Shown here piece after piece: positions 44,971 to 54,598 of a DNA stretch of 64,000 bases. Below the pieces are notes generated by a model, which was not told where the DNA came from, searched no databases, and was given only the letters and a program-made list of their open reading frames with translations. The stretch's first letter is position 1. Every line of letters starts with the position of its first letter. Made by a program: the position numbers and the translations under genes. Origin of the DNA: Roseivirga sp. (GTDB taxonomy: Bacteria > Bacteroidota > Bacteroidia > Cytophagales > Cyclobacteriaceae); contig JAAWWF010000001.1 of NCBI GenBank assembly GCA_021404565.1, forward strand, positions 186,001 through 250,000, read 5' to 3'.

Positions 44971-47373
44971 TCAGTCTTCTTTGAGTGTCTCGACCAAATT
45001 AAGCCGGGTGAGTGGTAAGGTGGAAAAGAGAAGTGTAATGAGGCCGATAGCAGCCATAATAAGGACGACAAAAGCCGGGAGCATGGCTGTAACGCTAATG
45101 CGTTCGGCAAATTCAGCCAGCCAGATATTTCCCGTATAAATGGCCAATGGAATGCCCACCACTACAGCCAGAATAAGATAGAACACAAATTCTCTTGAAA
45201 CCGAACCTATCACCTGTCGGAAACCAGCTCCCAGGATTTTCCGAATACCCAGCTCTTTGAGTCTGCTTTGAACCCTCAGACGGATCATACCAAAAAGGCC
45301 AATAAAAGAGATAAGAATACTCAGGCCTGTAAAGAAGAGCAGTACAGAGCTGGTTTGTCGGTCTTTGGCCAATAATCGCTCATACTGATCATCGAGAAAG
45401 CGATATTCGAAGGGGGTTCCGGGGATCGAACTCTTCCACTCTGCCTCAACACTTTTAAGGGCAGCGGGTATGTTCTGAGAATTCAATCGGATGTAGGCCT
45501 GATAAAAGCGCCCGGGGTTTCTGTAGAGGAGCACAGGTTTGTCATTTTCCCTGAAGTCACCAGCCTTGAAATTGGCCACAATGCCAATGACATTCAGTGT
45601 CTTCTCCTCCCCTTTTCTAATCGTAGGAAAATTGGCCAGAGAGCTTATCCCCATAAGCCTGGCAGCATTTTCATTCAGAATCACGGAATTTTCATCGCTA
45701 CTCAGATTGGGGTCAAAGCCCCGCCCTTGTAAAAGCTTCATGTCCATAGACTCCAGGAAATTGTTATCAACACTTAACCTGTAAACACGCACTTGCTGAT
45801 CTTCAGGCTTTCCTTCCCAGACATAGTCAGTACTGGAATTAAAGATTTTCTGCAGGTTGTCATCTAAGTAAGTAACTGAACTTATCAGTGGATCGGCCGA
45901 AAGCTCTTCTCCAAAGGATTTTAATTCCTCAGAATTGTATAGCTGTACAGAAATGACGCTTTGTCTGTTATAACCAGGATCGATATTCTCCATATAATCT
46001 ACCTGGGCATAGATGATCGAAGCCACAATACCTATGGCCAGGGTAATAACAAACTGAATCACCAATAAGGACTTACCAAGGCTGAATTTGGAAGGGTTCA
46101 GCTTGACCTTCCCTTTAAGAGACTCAATCGGTCTGAAGCCGGAAATGATAAAGGACGGATAGAACCCGGCACCAATGACCAATACTGTGACTAATGCCAG
46201 TGTAAAAGCCAGGAAATTGATCAGTCCTAAACTATTGACCATCTCTCCCATACTTAGGTTAGTGCCCAATAACCCACCAAAGTAATCCCCTGATACCTCG
46301 AACAGGATCAGGGCCAGCAACAAACTCAGGATCACCTGTAACCCCGTTTCTGTGAGGTACAGACCCATTAGGTTTCTTCGGCTGGCTCCTACTGATTTTC
46401 TTACCCCCACCTCTTTGGCTCTTTCCAGCGAACGAGCTGTTGACAGGTTGAAGAAGTTAATACAGACCAGCCCAAGAATCAGCACTCCAATACCCGAAAG
46501 GACATAGATCGAAGATTTTTTCACTTGTCCGGACATGTCGCCAAAAGCAACAAAATCCTGCATGTGAACTTCAGCAATGGGCTGTAGCAGCACACTGTTT
46601 CCGTGCATATCAAATTGGGTACTGCCCGCAACTATCTGATCTTTGATCAGCGCATTCACAGCCTCTACATGCGCCTTTTCATGGAGTTTCACAAAAGTGA
46701 AAGCGTTGAAATTGGACCATTCAGCATCTACCGGCCGTTTCTGGTTGAGTCTCAACTTCTCAAAAGATAAGAGATAGTCAGGTGACAGATGTGAATTTCC
46801 GGGAAAGTCGGGATAAACACCACCTACCTGATAGGTCTGAGCTAGTCTGTCGTATGCTCTCATAGTGGTAATAGACTTGCCTAATGCAGGAGCATCACCA
46901 AAGTACTTTTCTTTCAGGCTTTCTGAGATAACAATGGCCTCAGGTCGCGTAAGCGCATTAGCGGCATCTCCTTCCAGGAGTTTGATTCCGAATAGATTGA
47001 AGAATTCCACATCGGCAAAGAAACCTCCTGTTTCTTTGAAGAACTCCTGTTCTTTTTCAAAAATTGCCGAAGCACTACGCTGAAGTCTTACAGCAACTTC
47101 TATCTGCCCTATATTTTCATCAAAATAAGGCTTCAGTCCGGTAGGTCCTATTACTCCCTTTTCTGTCAGCCCCCCCTTGTTCCTGTTTACATTGACACGG
47201 TAAATACGCTCATAATCGGGGTAGAATTTATCATAACTCAACTCATGCATCACATAGGTACCGATAAACAAGGCGCATAGCATTCCGAAAGTGAGTCCAC
47301 CGATATTGACGAAGGCAAATAATCGTTTCTTCCTCAGGTTTCGAATGGCAGTTTTAAGATTGAGCTTATTCAT
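44971..47373 (-). CDS. Two-module FtsX/MacB-type ABC permease P5
   Basis: This 800-residue member begins MNKLNLKTAIRNLRKKR and overlaps the end of P6 by 8 bp (ATGAATAA holds both the P5 start and the P6 stop). Loops are KEVGVRKSVGASRRN and KELGIRKILGAGFRQ. The first helix reads TFGMLCALFIGTYV. The periplasmic motif is reduced to VIGIVANFKAGDF, and the C-terminus NLVETLKED lacks the usual Asn-Pro. Together these make P5 one of the most diverged members of the array. Confidence 0.92.
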   Translation of the reverse strand: MNKLNLKTAIRNLRKKRLFAFVNIGGLTFGMLCALFIGTYVMHELSYDKFYPDYERIYRVNVNRNKGGLTEKGVIGPTGLKPYFDENIGQIEVAVRLQRSASAIFEKEQEFFKETGGFFADVEFFNLFGIKLLEGDAANALTRPEAIVISESLKEKYFGDAPALGKSITTMRAYDRLAQTYQVGGVYPDFPGNSHLSPDYLLSFEKLRLNQKRPVDAEWSNFNAFTFVKLHEKAHVEAVNALIKDQIVAGSTQFDMHGNSVLLQPIAEVHMQDFVAFGDMSGQVKKSSIYVLSGIGVLILGLVCINFFNLSTARSLERAKEVGVRKSVGASRRNLMGLYLTETGLQVILSLLLALILFEVSGDYFGGLLGTNLSMGEMVNSLGLINFLAFTLALVTVLVIGAGFYPSFIISGFRPIESLKGKVKLNPSKFSLGKSLLVIQFVITLAIGIVASIIYAQVDYMENIDPGYNRQSVISVQLYNSEELKSFGEELSADPLISSVTYLDDNLQKIFNSSTDYVWEGKPEDQQVRVYRLSVDNNFLESMDMKLLQGRGFDPNLSSDENSVILNENAARLMGISSLANFPTIRKGEEKTLNVIGIVANFKAGDFRENDKPVLLYRNPGRFYQAYIRLNSQNIPAALKSVEAEWKSSIPGTPFEYRFLDDQYERLLAKDRQTSSVLLFFTGLSILISFIGLFGMIRLRVQSRLKELGIRKILGAGFRQVIGSVSREFVFYLILAVVVGIPLAIYTGNIWLAEFAERISVTAMLPAFVVLIMAAIGLITLLFSTLPLTRLNLVETLKED

Positions 47374-49735
47374 TTCTAAGAGAGTTTACCGGGTTCATTC
47401 GGGCTGCACGCCAGGCAATAAAGCTCACCGTAAGCCAGGCAATGATCAGAGAAAGCCCCACTACCAATACCATCATCCAGGCACGGATGTCAATGTGGTA
47501 TTCAAAGCTCTCGAGCCAACTGTTCATAAAGTAAAAGGCCAGGGGCACCATAAGCAATGAGGCCAATACCGGAAGTACAAGCGACTGTCGTGAAAAGCGC
47601 AGCAGGATGTTGGAGACCGAGGCACCCAGCACCTTTCTGATTCCGATTTCCTTTACACTTCTTTCTGCATTGATGGAGGTGAGCCCAAAGAGCCCCAGAC
47701 ATGATATAAATACGGCAATCAAACCGAAGATACGCGCCAGGTCTTTGATCATCAGTTCGTTCTGATACATATTAATGTGCGATTGCTCCATAAATTCATA
47801 CTCGAACAGGTAGCCCGGCATAAAGCTGCTATAGGTTTCCTGCAGCACATCTATGGCCCTGGCAGTCTGGCCGGGAGCGGCCTTTACCATTACATTACTC
47901 GTGTTTTCTGCCCAGTTGAGAATAACAAGAGGGTCAATTTCCTGATAGACCGAGTTGAGGTGAAAGTCTTTTACCACCCCAATGATTTTCGCATTAATAC
48001 CCCACATGCTAAACCGCTTGCCGATGGGATCGTCCAGGTGCATACCCCTTATGGCCGTTTCATTAAGAATGACGCTGGCAGAGTCACTTTTAAGCTCACG
48101 CGAAAAGTTTCTGCCCTGTGCCATTTCCAAATTCATGGTTGGTATAAAATCCTGCTCCGTAAAAAGTAGCTTGAAGCTGTTCACATCCCTGGTCGGATCT
48201 TTTCCATCCCAATCGGGGTCACCGGAACTGGAAGACACATTGATTGGTAGCTCTCCTATACTCGAAACACCACCGATACTCGGGTCTTTTAAAAGTTCAG
48301 CTCTGAATTGTTCATAGCGGTCAATCAGGCTTTCATCGTTTTGTAATACGATAACGCCCTCCCTATCTATACTCTTTTCATTTTCAAAAATGTAGCCCAC
48401 CTGCTGATCTATCACCACCATGGCGAAGATGAGAAAGCCGGCTATGACAAACTGAAATATGACAAGTCCTTTTCTGATAAAAACACCAATCCCGCCTGCT
48501 CCTTTCTTTTCAAGCTTACCCTTAAGCGCCTGAATAGTTTTGAAACTGGAAAGTACAATGGCAGGATAAAGCCCCGAAATAATAACAGTGGCCAGGATAA
48601 GGCCCAGGAAGCCCAGAATCATCTCCGTCTGGAATAAGTCAAAATCGATGGCTTTGTTAGTAACATTATTAAAAGCCGGTAAAAGGGACTCAATGGCAAT
48701 AACTGCCAGCACAAAAGCGGTGGCCACAACCAAAGTTGATTCTACTAAAAACTGGTAGAGCAAGGCCCATTTGTTGGCTCCTACTACTTTACGTACCCCA
48801 ACTTCTTTGGCTCGCTTAAATGACTCGGCAATGGATAGATTGACGAAATTGATGCAGGCGATAACAATGATGAAAATTGCGATGACCGTAAACAGACGTA
48901 CATACTCAATACGTCCGCCTACAAGCTGCTTTCCCTCATACTTATCATAGAGGTACATATCTGCCATTGGCTTAAGAAACAGGGTACGGTTATCAAAATC
49001 GGATTTAGTGCTCACCAAATCAGCAACTCTTGCACTCAGTTGTGCTGCATCGGCATTTTCTTCAATTCTCGCATAGGTTTCCATGGCGCCATTGCCCCAG
49101 CCTTTGGTCCAACTTCGGGTACTCACCCAGTGTTCCATGGATAAGAGGTAGTCAAACTGGAATTTGGTATTGGCCGGAGGGTCCTCCACTACAGCCCTTA
49201 CCACGGCATCTCTTTCATTATCAATCCTGACCAACTCACCCACCACATCAGTTGTGCCAAAAAGCTTGATCGCCAGGTTTTCCGTGAGGATAATGTCTTT
49301 ATTGGTTTCCAGGCTGTTTTCTTCCAGTTGACCATAGATGATCGGAAAATTGAAAATCTGTAAGAATTCCTCATCCGTATAAAGCCCATGTCCTTTGAAA
49401 TTCTTGTCTCCCACAGATAATTGGTTTTCAGGGTTATAGTTTACCCTGGTGACCTTTTCAAATCCGGGGTATTCTTCATCCAGCACCTGCTTTACCAAAG
49501 CATTCAGGTAGGTACCTGTGCCCGAACCTCCATTGGAATAATCCAGATGAGCCCAAAGGCCAAAAACATCCTCGGTTTTGTTATGAAAACGGTCGTAAGA
49601 CAGCTCATCGTTGACCCAAAGGAAAATGAAGAGGCTTGTCGTGAGTCCTACCATCAGGCCGAAGACATTGATGAGTGTAAACTCCTTTCGTCTGAAGAGC
49701 TTACGAAGCGAGATTTTAAGGTTTCGTTTGAGCAT
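47366..49735 (-). CDS. Two-module FtsX/MacB-type ABC permease P6
   Basis: The protein has 789 residues and starts MLKRNLKISLRKLFRRKEF. Loops are KEVGVRKVVGANKWA and KEIGIRKVLGASVSN. The first helix has GLMVGLTTSLFIFLW. The second periplasmic domain has IIGVVKDFHLNSV, close to the family norm, and the C-terminus is NPVNSLRNE. It begins 20 bp after P7, the widest of the tight junctions, and overlaps P5 by 8 bp. Confidence 0.93.
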   Translation of the reverse strand: MLKRNLKISLRKLFRRKEFTLINVFGLMVGLTTSLFIFLWVNDELSYDRFHNKTEDVFGLWAHLDYSNGGSGTGTYLNALVKQVLDEEYPGFEKVTRVNYNPENQLSVGDKNFKGHGLYTDEEFLQIFNFPIIYGQLEENSLETNKDIILTENLAIKLFGTTDVVGELVRIDNERDAVVRAVVEDPPANTKFQFDYLLSMEHWVSTRSWTKGWGNGAMETYARIEENADAAQLSARVADLVSTKSDFDNRTLFLKPMADMYLYDKYEGKQLVGGRIEYVRLFTVIAIFIIVIACINFVNLSIAESFKRAKEVGVRKVVGANKWALLYQFLVESTLVVATAFVLAVIAIESLLPAFNNVTNKAIDFDLFQTEMILGFLGLILATVIISGLYPAIVLSSFKTIQALKGKLEKKGAGGIGVFIRKGLVIFQFVIAGFLIFAMVVIDQQVGYIFENEKSIDREGVIVLQNDESLIDRYEQFRAELLKDPSIGGVSSIGELPINVSSSSGDPDWDGKDPTRDVNSFKLLFTEQDFIPTMNLEMAQGRNFSRELKSDSASVILNETAIRGMHLDDPIGKRFSMWGINAKIIGVVKDFHLNSVYQEIDPLVILNWAENTSNVMVKAAPGQTARAIDVLQETYSSFMPGYLFEYEFMEQSHINMYQNELMIKDLARIFGLIAVFISCLGLFGLTSINAERSVKEIGIRKVLGASVSNILLRFSRQSLVLPVLASLLMVPLAFYFMNSWLESFEYHIDIRAWMMVLVVGLSLIIAWLTVSFIAWRAARMNPVNSLRNE

Positions 49736-49755
49736 GGCTGTGTCGTTTTTGAGTT

Positions 49756-52188
49756 TTATTCGTAACGGAGTGAGTCAACCGGATTGGAGCGGGCTCCTTT
49801 GACCACCTTGAGCCCCACGGTAAAAAATGCGATAAACATTACCAGCAACCCCGCCATTAAAAAGAATGTCCAGCTGAGAGGAATATGATAATTGAAGTTG
49901 CTAAGCCAGTCTTTCAGATAAAAGAAAGCCACCGGCCAGGCTATGAAGTTGGCAATGAGCAACAGCTTCATAAAGTCGCTGGAGATCAGCACCACTACCT
50001 GCTGCACAGATGCTCCCAGCACCTTGCGAATGCCTACCTCCTTGGTACGTCTTTCCACCACAAAAGAGGCCAGGCCAAATAGCCCGAGACAGGCTATAAA
50101 TACGGCAAAACCTGTGAGCCATGGTAAGATTTTCAGTAGATTGCTCTGGGCCTGATATTGTCTTTCTATTACCTGGTCCAGAAAAGAAATATTAAAAGGT
50201 CTGTCAGGGTAACTCTCTGACCAAATACCATTGAGCTCAGCAATCAGATTGGTATACTCTGTGGTATTCGCCCTTACAAAGAGGTTCCATCGACCAGAGG
50301 CAAGGTGATTTGGCTTTACCCCTATCAGCATAGGTTTGATGGGGTTGTATAGCGACTCGAAATTGAAATCGGGCACCTCACCAGCTACAAAGCCTTGTCT
50401 TCTTACACCCCGAGTAGAACTGATGGCCAGGGGCTTTCCTATGGCATCTTCCCACTGAAACATTTCTTTCGCGCTTTGATTAAGGTAATAACGAATAGAT
50501 GCTCCTTCCTCATATTTTGTGGAAGCTCCCGCGGTCAGCTCAATGTTGAAAGTTTCGAAGAAGTGATCATCTACCCACATGGTGGGTACCAATACCTTCT
50601 CGCCTTCTCCGGCACCATCGGCCAATACAAATTCATTACTTACAAAAACTCCCGGTCTTGACTCGGTGGAGGTCACCTCATGTACACTACCGAGTTGTCG
50701 CATTCGCTCCTGCATCAGCTCATAGCGGGTAGTATCGGCAGTGGTGATTCCTGAAGGCAACTCCATAAACAACAGCTCATCCTGATCGAAGCCCAAATCT
50801 TTATCAGAGATAAAAACCAGCTGCTTATAAATCACCATTGAGCCAACTACCAGCACGAGCGAAACAGTAAACTGGAATACCACGAGTATTTTACGCACCG
50901 AAAAGCGGCCTTCGGCCTGTACACGCTCCCCTTTAAGGGCAGTAAGGGCTTTGAAGCCTGAAAGTGAGATAGCAGGATAACAACCAGCCAGTGCTCCTAT
51001 CAAAAGCCCTATGCCTATCAGCCTGGTAAGTACAGGCAAGGCCCAAAGGTCAATTTCAATGGATTTACCAATGGCATCTTCAAAAACCGGAAGAGTGAGT
51101 TCTACGGTAACCAGGGCCAGCACAATGGCCAGCAGGGTAAGCAGCATAGATTCTGTAATCAGCTGAAAAAACAAGTGTACACGTCTGGCACCCAATACCT
51201 TTTTCACGCCAATCTCCTTGGCATAAAGCGAAGATCGGGCTGTTGTGAGATTGATAAAGTTGATACAGGCAATGATCAGGATGAAAAGGGCGACACCTGA
51301 CAGCACTTTAATGCTCCTGGGATTTCCTGCTGCGTCAAAACCATTTCTGATTTCTGTGCTCATATAAACCTCTTCCAGTGGAGTAAGCGATAGCTCATAT
51401 ATCTCCTTATCGCGCTCACGGTAATGCTTTTGCACCAGTGCCTCCAGGGAGGCATCAAAGGAAGCCCGATCGACTCCGGGATTCAGTTCTACATAAGCCA
51501 TAAAGGCATTCCAGCCCCAAAGCCATACGGGGTCATCGTGGGTGGTGTTATACTCTGTAATGGCATCAAAAGCATCAAATGAGGCCAGAAAATCGAATTG
51601 GATATGTGAATTTGTCGGTGGATTTTCAACAATCCCGGCCACCTTAAAATCGTTGGTCACATTCCAGTATTGCTCTGTCACGCTGATTACCTCGCCCAAA
51701 ACATCCAACCTGCCGAAATACCGCATGGCAGTTTCTTCTGTGATGAGGATATCATCAGAGTTTCTAAAGGCCTGCTCTTCTGAGCCCACGAGGAGTCCAA
51801 AGTCAAAAACCTCAAATACATTTTTATCCACAAAGAAGAAATCATCTTCCTGATAAATGTCATCGCCATACCTGCTCAGGGAATTATCGGATTTATAAAA
51901 ACGTACCACCTGATTTACCTGTGGGTTGTCCTGGGCCAGTAACGGGCCTTCCAGGTAGTTCACCAGACCATGGACATCCTGATTGGTAGGAGTATTGATC
52001 TCCTTGGTAAGCATGTAAATGTTATCAGCCTTTTGGTGAAACCCGTCATAGCTGGTTTCGAAACTGATGTACAAACCAATGATGATAAAGAGGGTCAGAC
52101 TGATGGAAAGCCCGGTAAGGTTGATCAGCGAAACGAATCTTCTTTTTGTCAGATTACGAATGGCGGTTTGTATATGGTTTTTCAACAT
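49756..52188 (-). CDS. Two-module FtsX/MacB-type ABC permease P7
   Basis: The protein has 810 residues and starts MLKNHIQTAIRNLTKRRFV. Loops are KEIGVKKVLGARRVH, with Lys in place of the first Arg, and KEVGIRKVLGASVQQ. The first helix has SISLTLFIIIGLY. The second periplasmic domain motif is FVAGEVPDFNFESL, with Ala-Gly-Glu inserted where others have a simple V-x-G-V. The C-terminus is NPVDSLRYE. It starts 13 bp after the P8 stop codon. Confidence 0.93.
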   Translation of the reverse strand: MLKNHIQTAIRNLTKRRFVSLINLTGLSISLTLFIIIGLYISFETSYDGFHQKADNIYMLTKEINTPTNQDVHGLVNYLEGPLLAQDNPQVNQVVRFYKSDNSLSRYGDDIYQEDDFFFVDKNVFEVFDFGLLVGSEEQAFRNSDDILITEETAMRYFGRLDVLGEVISVTEQYWNVTNDFKVAGIVENPPTNSHIQFDFLASFDAFDAITEYNTTHDDPVWLWGWNAFMAYVELNPGVDRASFDASLEALVQKHYRERDKEIYELSLTPLEEVYMSTEIRNGFDAAGNPRSIKVLSGVALFILIIACINFINLTTARSSLYAKEIGVKKVLGARRVHLFFQLITESMLLTLLAIVLALVTVELTLPVFEDAIGKSIEIDLWALPVLTRLIGIGLLIGALAGCYPAISLSGFKALTALKGERVQAEGRFSVRKILVVFQFTVSLVLVVGSMVIYKQLVFISDKDLGFDQDELLFMELPSGITTADTTRYELMQERMRQLGSVHEVTSTESRPGVFVSNEFVLADGAGEGEKVLVPTMWVDDHFFETFNIELTAGASTKYEEGASIRYYLNQSAKEMFQWEDAIGKPLAISSTRGVRRQGFVAGEVPDFNFESLYNPIKPMLIGVKPNHLASGRWNLFVRANTTEYTNLIAELNGIWSESYPDRPFNISFLDQVIERQYQAQSNLLKILPWLTGFAVFIACLGLFGLASFVVERRTKEVGIRKVLGASVQQVVVLISSDFMKLLLIANFIAWPVAFFYLKDWLSNFNYHIPLSWTFFLMAGLLVMFIAFFTVGLKVVKGARSNPVDSLRYE

Positions 52189-52201
52189 AGCGATCAGGTT
52201 T

Positions 52202-54586
52202 TTATTCGTATCTGAGTGAGTCTACAGGGTTGGCAGTGGCATGCTTCATCGACTGCAGGCTCACTGTAACAAAGGCTATTGTAAAGGTGATAAGACCTGG
52301 AATCAGAAAGAGTGTCCACGTAATATCTATGGTATAGGCAAAGTTTTGCAGCCACTGCTCAATGCCATAATAGGCTATAGGGGTAGAAATGATTACCGAG
52401 ATCAGCACGAGCAATGAGAAATTGGTATTGAGCAATACCACGATCTGCGTAAGAGAAGCCCCCAGTACTTTTCTGATACCTATCTCTTTGGTACGCTGTT
52501 GCGTGGCCAGGTGCGCCAGGCCAAAAAGCCCCATGACTGAAATTAAAATAGCAAGTAGTGAGGCATAAGTAATGATCTGCTTCCAGCGTGTAGTATCTGC
52601 ATACCTCCTGGCATTTTCATCTTTTACCACCTTGCTTTCGAAGGGTTGAAAAGGAGAGTTTTCCTGCCAAAGAGCTGCCAGTTCGGCTTGTACCCTGGGC
52701 ATATAGGCTTCGCTGCATTTCACGTACAAGCTCTGAAAGGCCGCTGTACCGGTTTCATCATTCATTTGCATCATCAGGGGCATAATGGTTCCCTCCACAG
52801 AATTGAAGTGAAAGTCTTTGATAACCCCTGCAATACGATAACGACCGGTGGTTTTATGAAGGACATCTTCTTCTCCCGAAGCCAACTCGAAAGCCTCATT
52901 GACCAGCACATTGTAAAGTGTATCTGTTCCGCTGATATAGATATCATCCACAGCACGGAGGAAACGTCCTTTGATCAGTTCAGCTCCGATGGTACTCAGG
53001 TACTGGTCATCAATTTCATTGTATACTGTGGCCACAGTGGTCTCTCCAAATGTGGAGCCAATGTAGGTGTTGTAATTATCAGCTGCGGCTACCGAAAGGA
53101 CATTAGGGTTTTGAGCCAGCTCATTTTTAAAGATTTGAGAGATATTCTTTACTCCGGACCTGTATGAGTTGATTCGAATAAGGTTCTCATCATCATATCC
53201 CAGGTCTTTGTTAATCATATAGCTGACCTGTCGATTCATGGTAAGCGTACCTACGATGAGTATCGCTGCTATGGTAAACTGTACGATTAGCAAAACCCTG
53301 GCCACGGTGGCATTTTTACCGATGCTTGCCTTTCCTTTCAAAGAACTGATCGTGTTAAGCCTTGAGACCACAAAAGAGGGATAGAATCCTGAAAGAATGG
53401 CAGTGACCAACACCAGAAAGAGGCACAGCAACAACAGCATAGGATCGCTGGCAACTCCCTGATAGAATACCTTTCCTGTTAATTCTCCAAAAACCGGCAG
53501 TGCCATTTCAGCCAGCACAAGCCCCAATATAAAAGCCGCAAGGCACATGAGCATGGCTTCACTGAGAAACTGAAAAGCGAGTTGTTTTTTATGAGCCCCC
53601 AGTACCTTTCTTACCCCAATTTCTCTTACTCTTGGCAGCGAACGTGCCAAAGACAGATTGGTAAAATTGATACAGCCAACAATTAAAATCACCAGCGCGA
53701 TGGCCGAAAGGATATAAGAATAAAGCGGATCGACTGGTGCAATATTACCTACTCCACCATCAATCCGTGTGTTCAGATGAAGGTCGCCTAATGGTTGTAG
53801 CTCATTTACTATCGCTAATCTGAATTTACCTTCGGCTGCGGGATTTTTGGTTTCCCTGACCTGTTTCATCAAATCAGTTACGAGCTCTTTGTCATCAGTA
53901 TCGCTGAGTAGAACAAAGGAATTGATTCCCACATTGTCCCAGGAGTTGAGATTGTAGCTGTTAAGCTGACTTTCTCTGAGTGCCCAGGGCATGAGCATCT
54001 CAAAATTGAAAGAGCTGTTACTCGGGTGTTCATCAATCACGGCTGTAACATAAAAGGTCTCAGGTCCCCTGGCCAGATTTATGCGTAAAGCCTCTCCTGA
54101 AACATCGGTCTGCCCAAAGTATTTCAAAGCCGTTTCCCTGGTCAGCACAACCGTATTGAGATCTGTCAAAGATCCATCGGCTCCACCGTCCAAAAATTTA
54201 AAATCAAAGACATCAAAAATGGCCTCGTCTGTATAAATAAGTCCGGATTGCTGAATAAACTCATCTCCCTTCTGCACAGCGGCAGCTCCTTTGTCAAGCC
54301 TCACAATTGCTTCGATCTGGGGTATTTCATCCAGGTAGGCCTGAGCTTCAGGCCTGGTGGAGCCTCCCAACATGGTGGTTCTGCCTGAAAAACTGATCTC
54401 CGATGTAATACGGAAAATGCGGTCTTCCTTGCTATGATACTGATCATAGGTAAACTCATCTTTTACATACAGGAAGATGAGCAAACAGCAGGCAATGCCC
54501 AGTGACAAACCCGTAACGTTGATAAAGGTATACCCCTTATGCTTTACAAAATTTCTAAGTGCGACTTTGATGTAGTTTCTGACCAT
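52202..54586 (-). CDS. Two-module FtsX/MacB-type ABC permease P8
   Basis: The protein has 794 residues and starts MVRNYIKVALRNFVKHKGY, with GIACCLLIFLY in the first helix. Loops are REIGVRKVLGAHKKQ and KEIGIRKVLGASLTQ; the first loop is identical to that of P9. The second periplasmic motif is IAGVIKDFHFNSV and the C-terminus NPVDSLRYE. P8, P9, P10 and P1 form a visibly closer subgroup, and adjacency of P8-P10 suggests recent tandem duplication. It starts 12 bp after P9. Confidence 0.94.
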   Translation of the reverse strand: MVRNYIKVALRNFVKHKGYTFINVTGLSLGIACCLLIFLYVKDEFTYDQYHSKEDRIFRITSEISFSGRTTMLGGSTRPEAQAYLDEIPQIEAIVRLDKGAAAVQKGDEFIQQSGLIYTDEAIFDVFDFKFLDGGADGSLTDLNTVVLTRETALKYFGQTDVSGEALRINLARGPETFYVTAVIDEHPSNSSFNFEMLMPWALRESQLNSYNLNSWDNVGINSFVLLSDTDDKELVTDLMKQVRETKNPAAEGKFRLAIVNELQPLGDLHLNTRIDGGVGNIAPVDPLYSYILSAIALVILIVGCINFTNLSLARSLPRVREIGVRKVLGAHKKQLAFQFLSEAMLMCLAAFILGLVLAEMALPVFGELTGKVFYQGVASDPMLLLLCLFLVLVTAILSGFYPSFVVSRLNTISSLKGKASIGKNATVARVLLIVQFTIAAILIVGTLTMNRQVSYMINKDLGYDDENLIRINSYRSGVKNISQIFKNELAQNPNVLSVAAADNYNTYIGSTFGETTVATVYNEIDDQYLSTIGAELIKGRFLRAVDDIYISGTDTLYNVLVNEAFELASGEEDVLHKTTGRYRIAGVIKDFHFNSVEGTIMPLMMQMNDETGTAAFQSLYVKCSEAYMPRVQAELAALWQENSPFQPFESKVVKDENARRYADTTRWKQIITYASLLAILISVMGLFGLAHLATQQRTKEIGIRKVLGASLTQIVVLLNTNFSLLVLISVIISTPIAYYGIEQWLQNFAYTIDITWTLFLIPGLITFTIAFVTVSLQSMKHATANPVDSLRYE

Positions 54587-54598
54587 AATTGAAAAAAT

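Noticed and set aside
52646-53167. Plus-strand 173-residue frame inside P8
   Set aside because: Antisense to a well-supported permease; Cys/His-rich composition is the usual complement of the membrane gene's codons.
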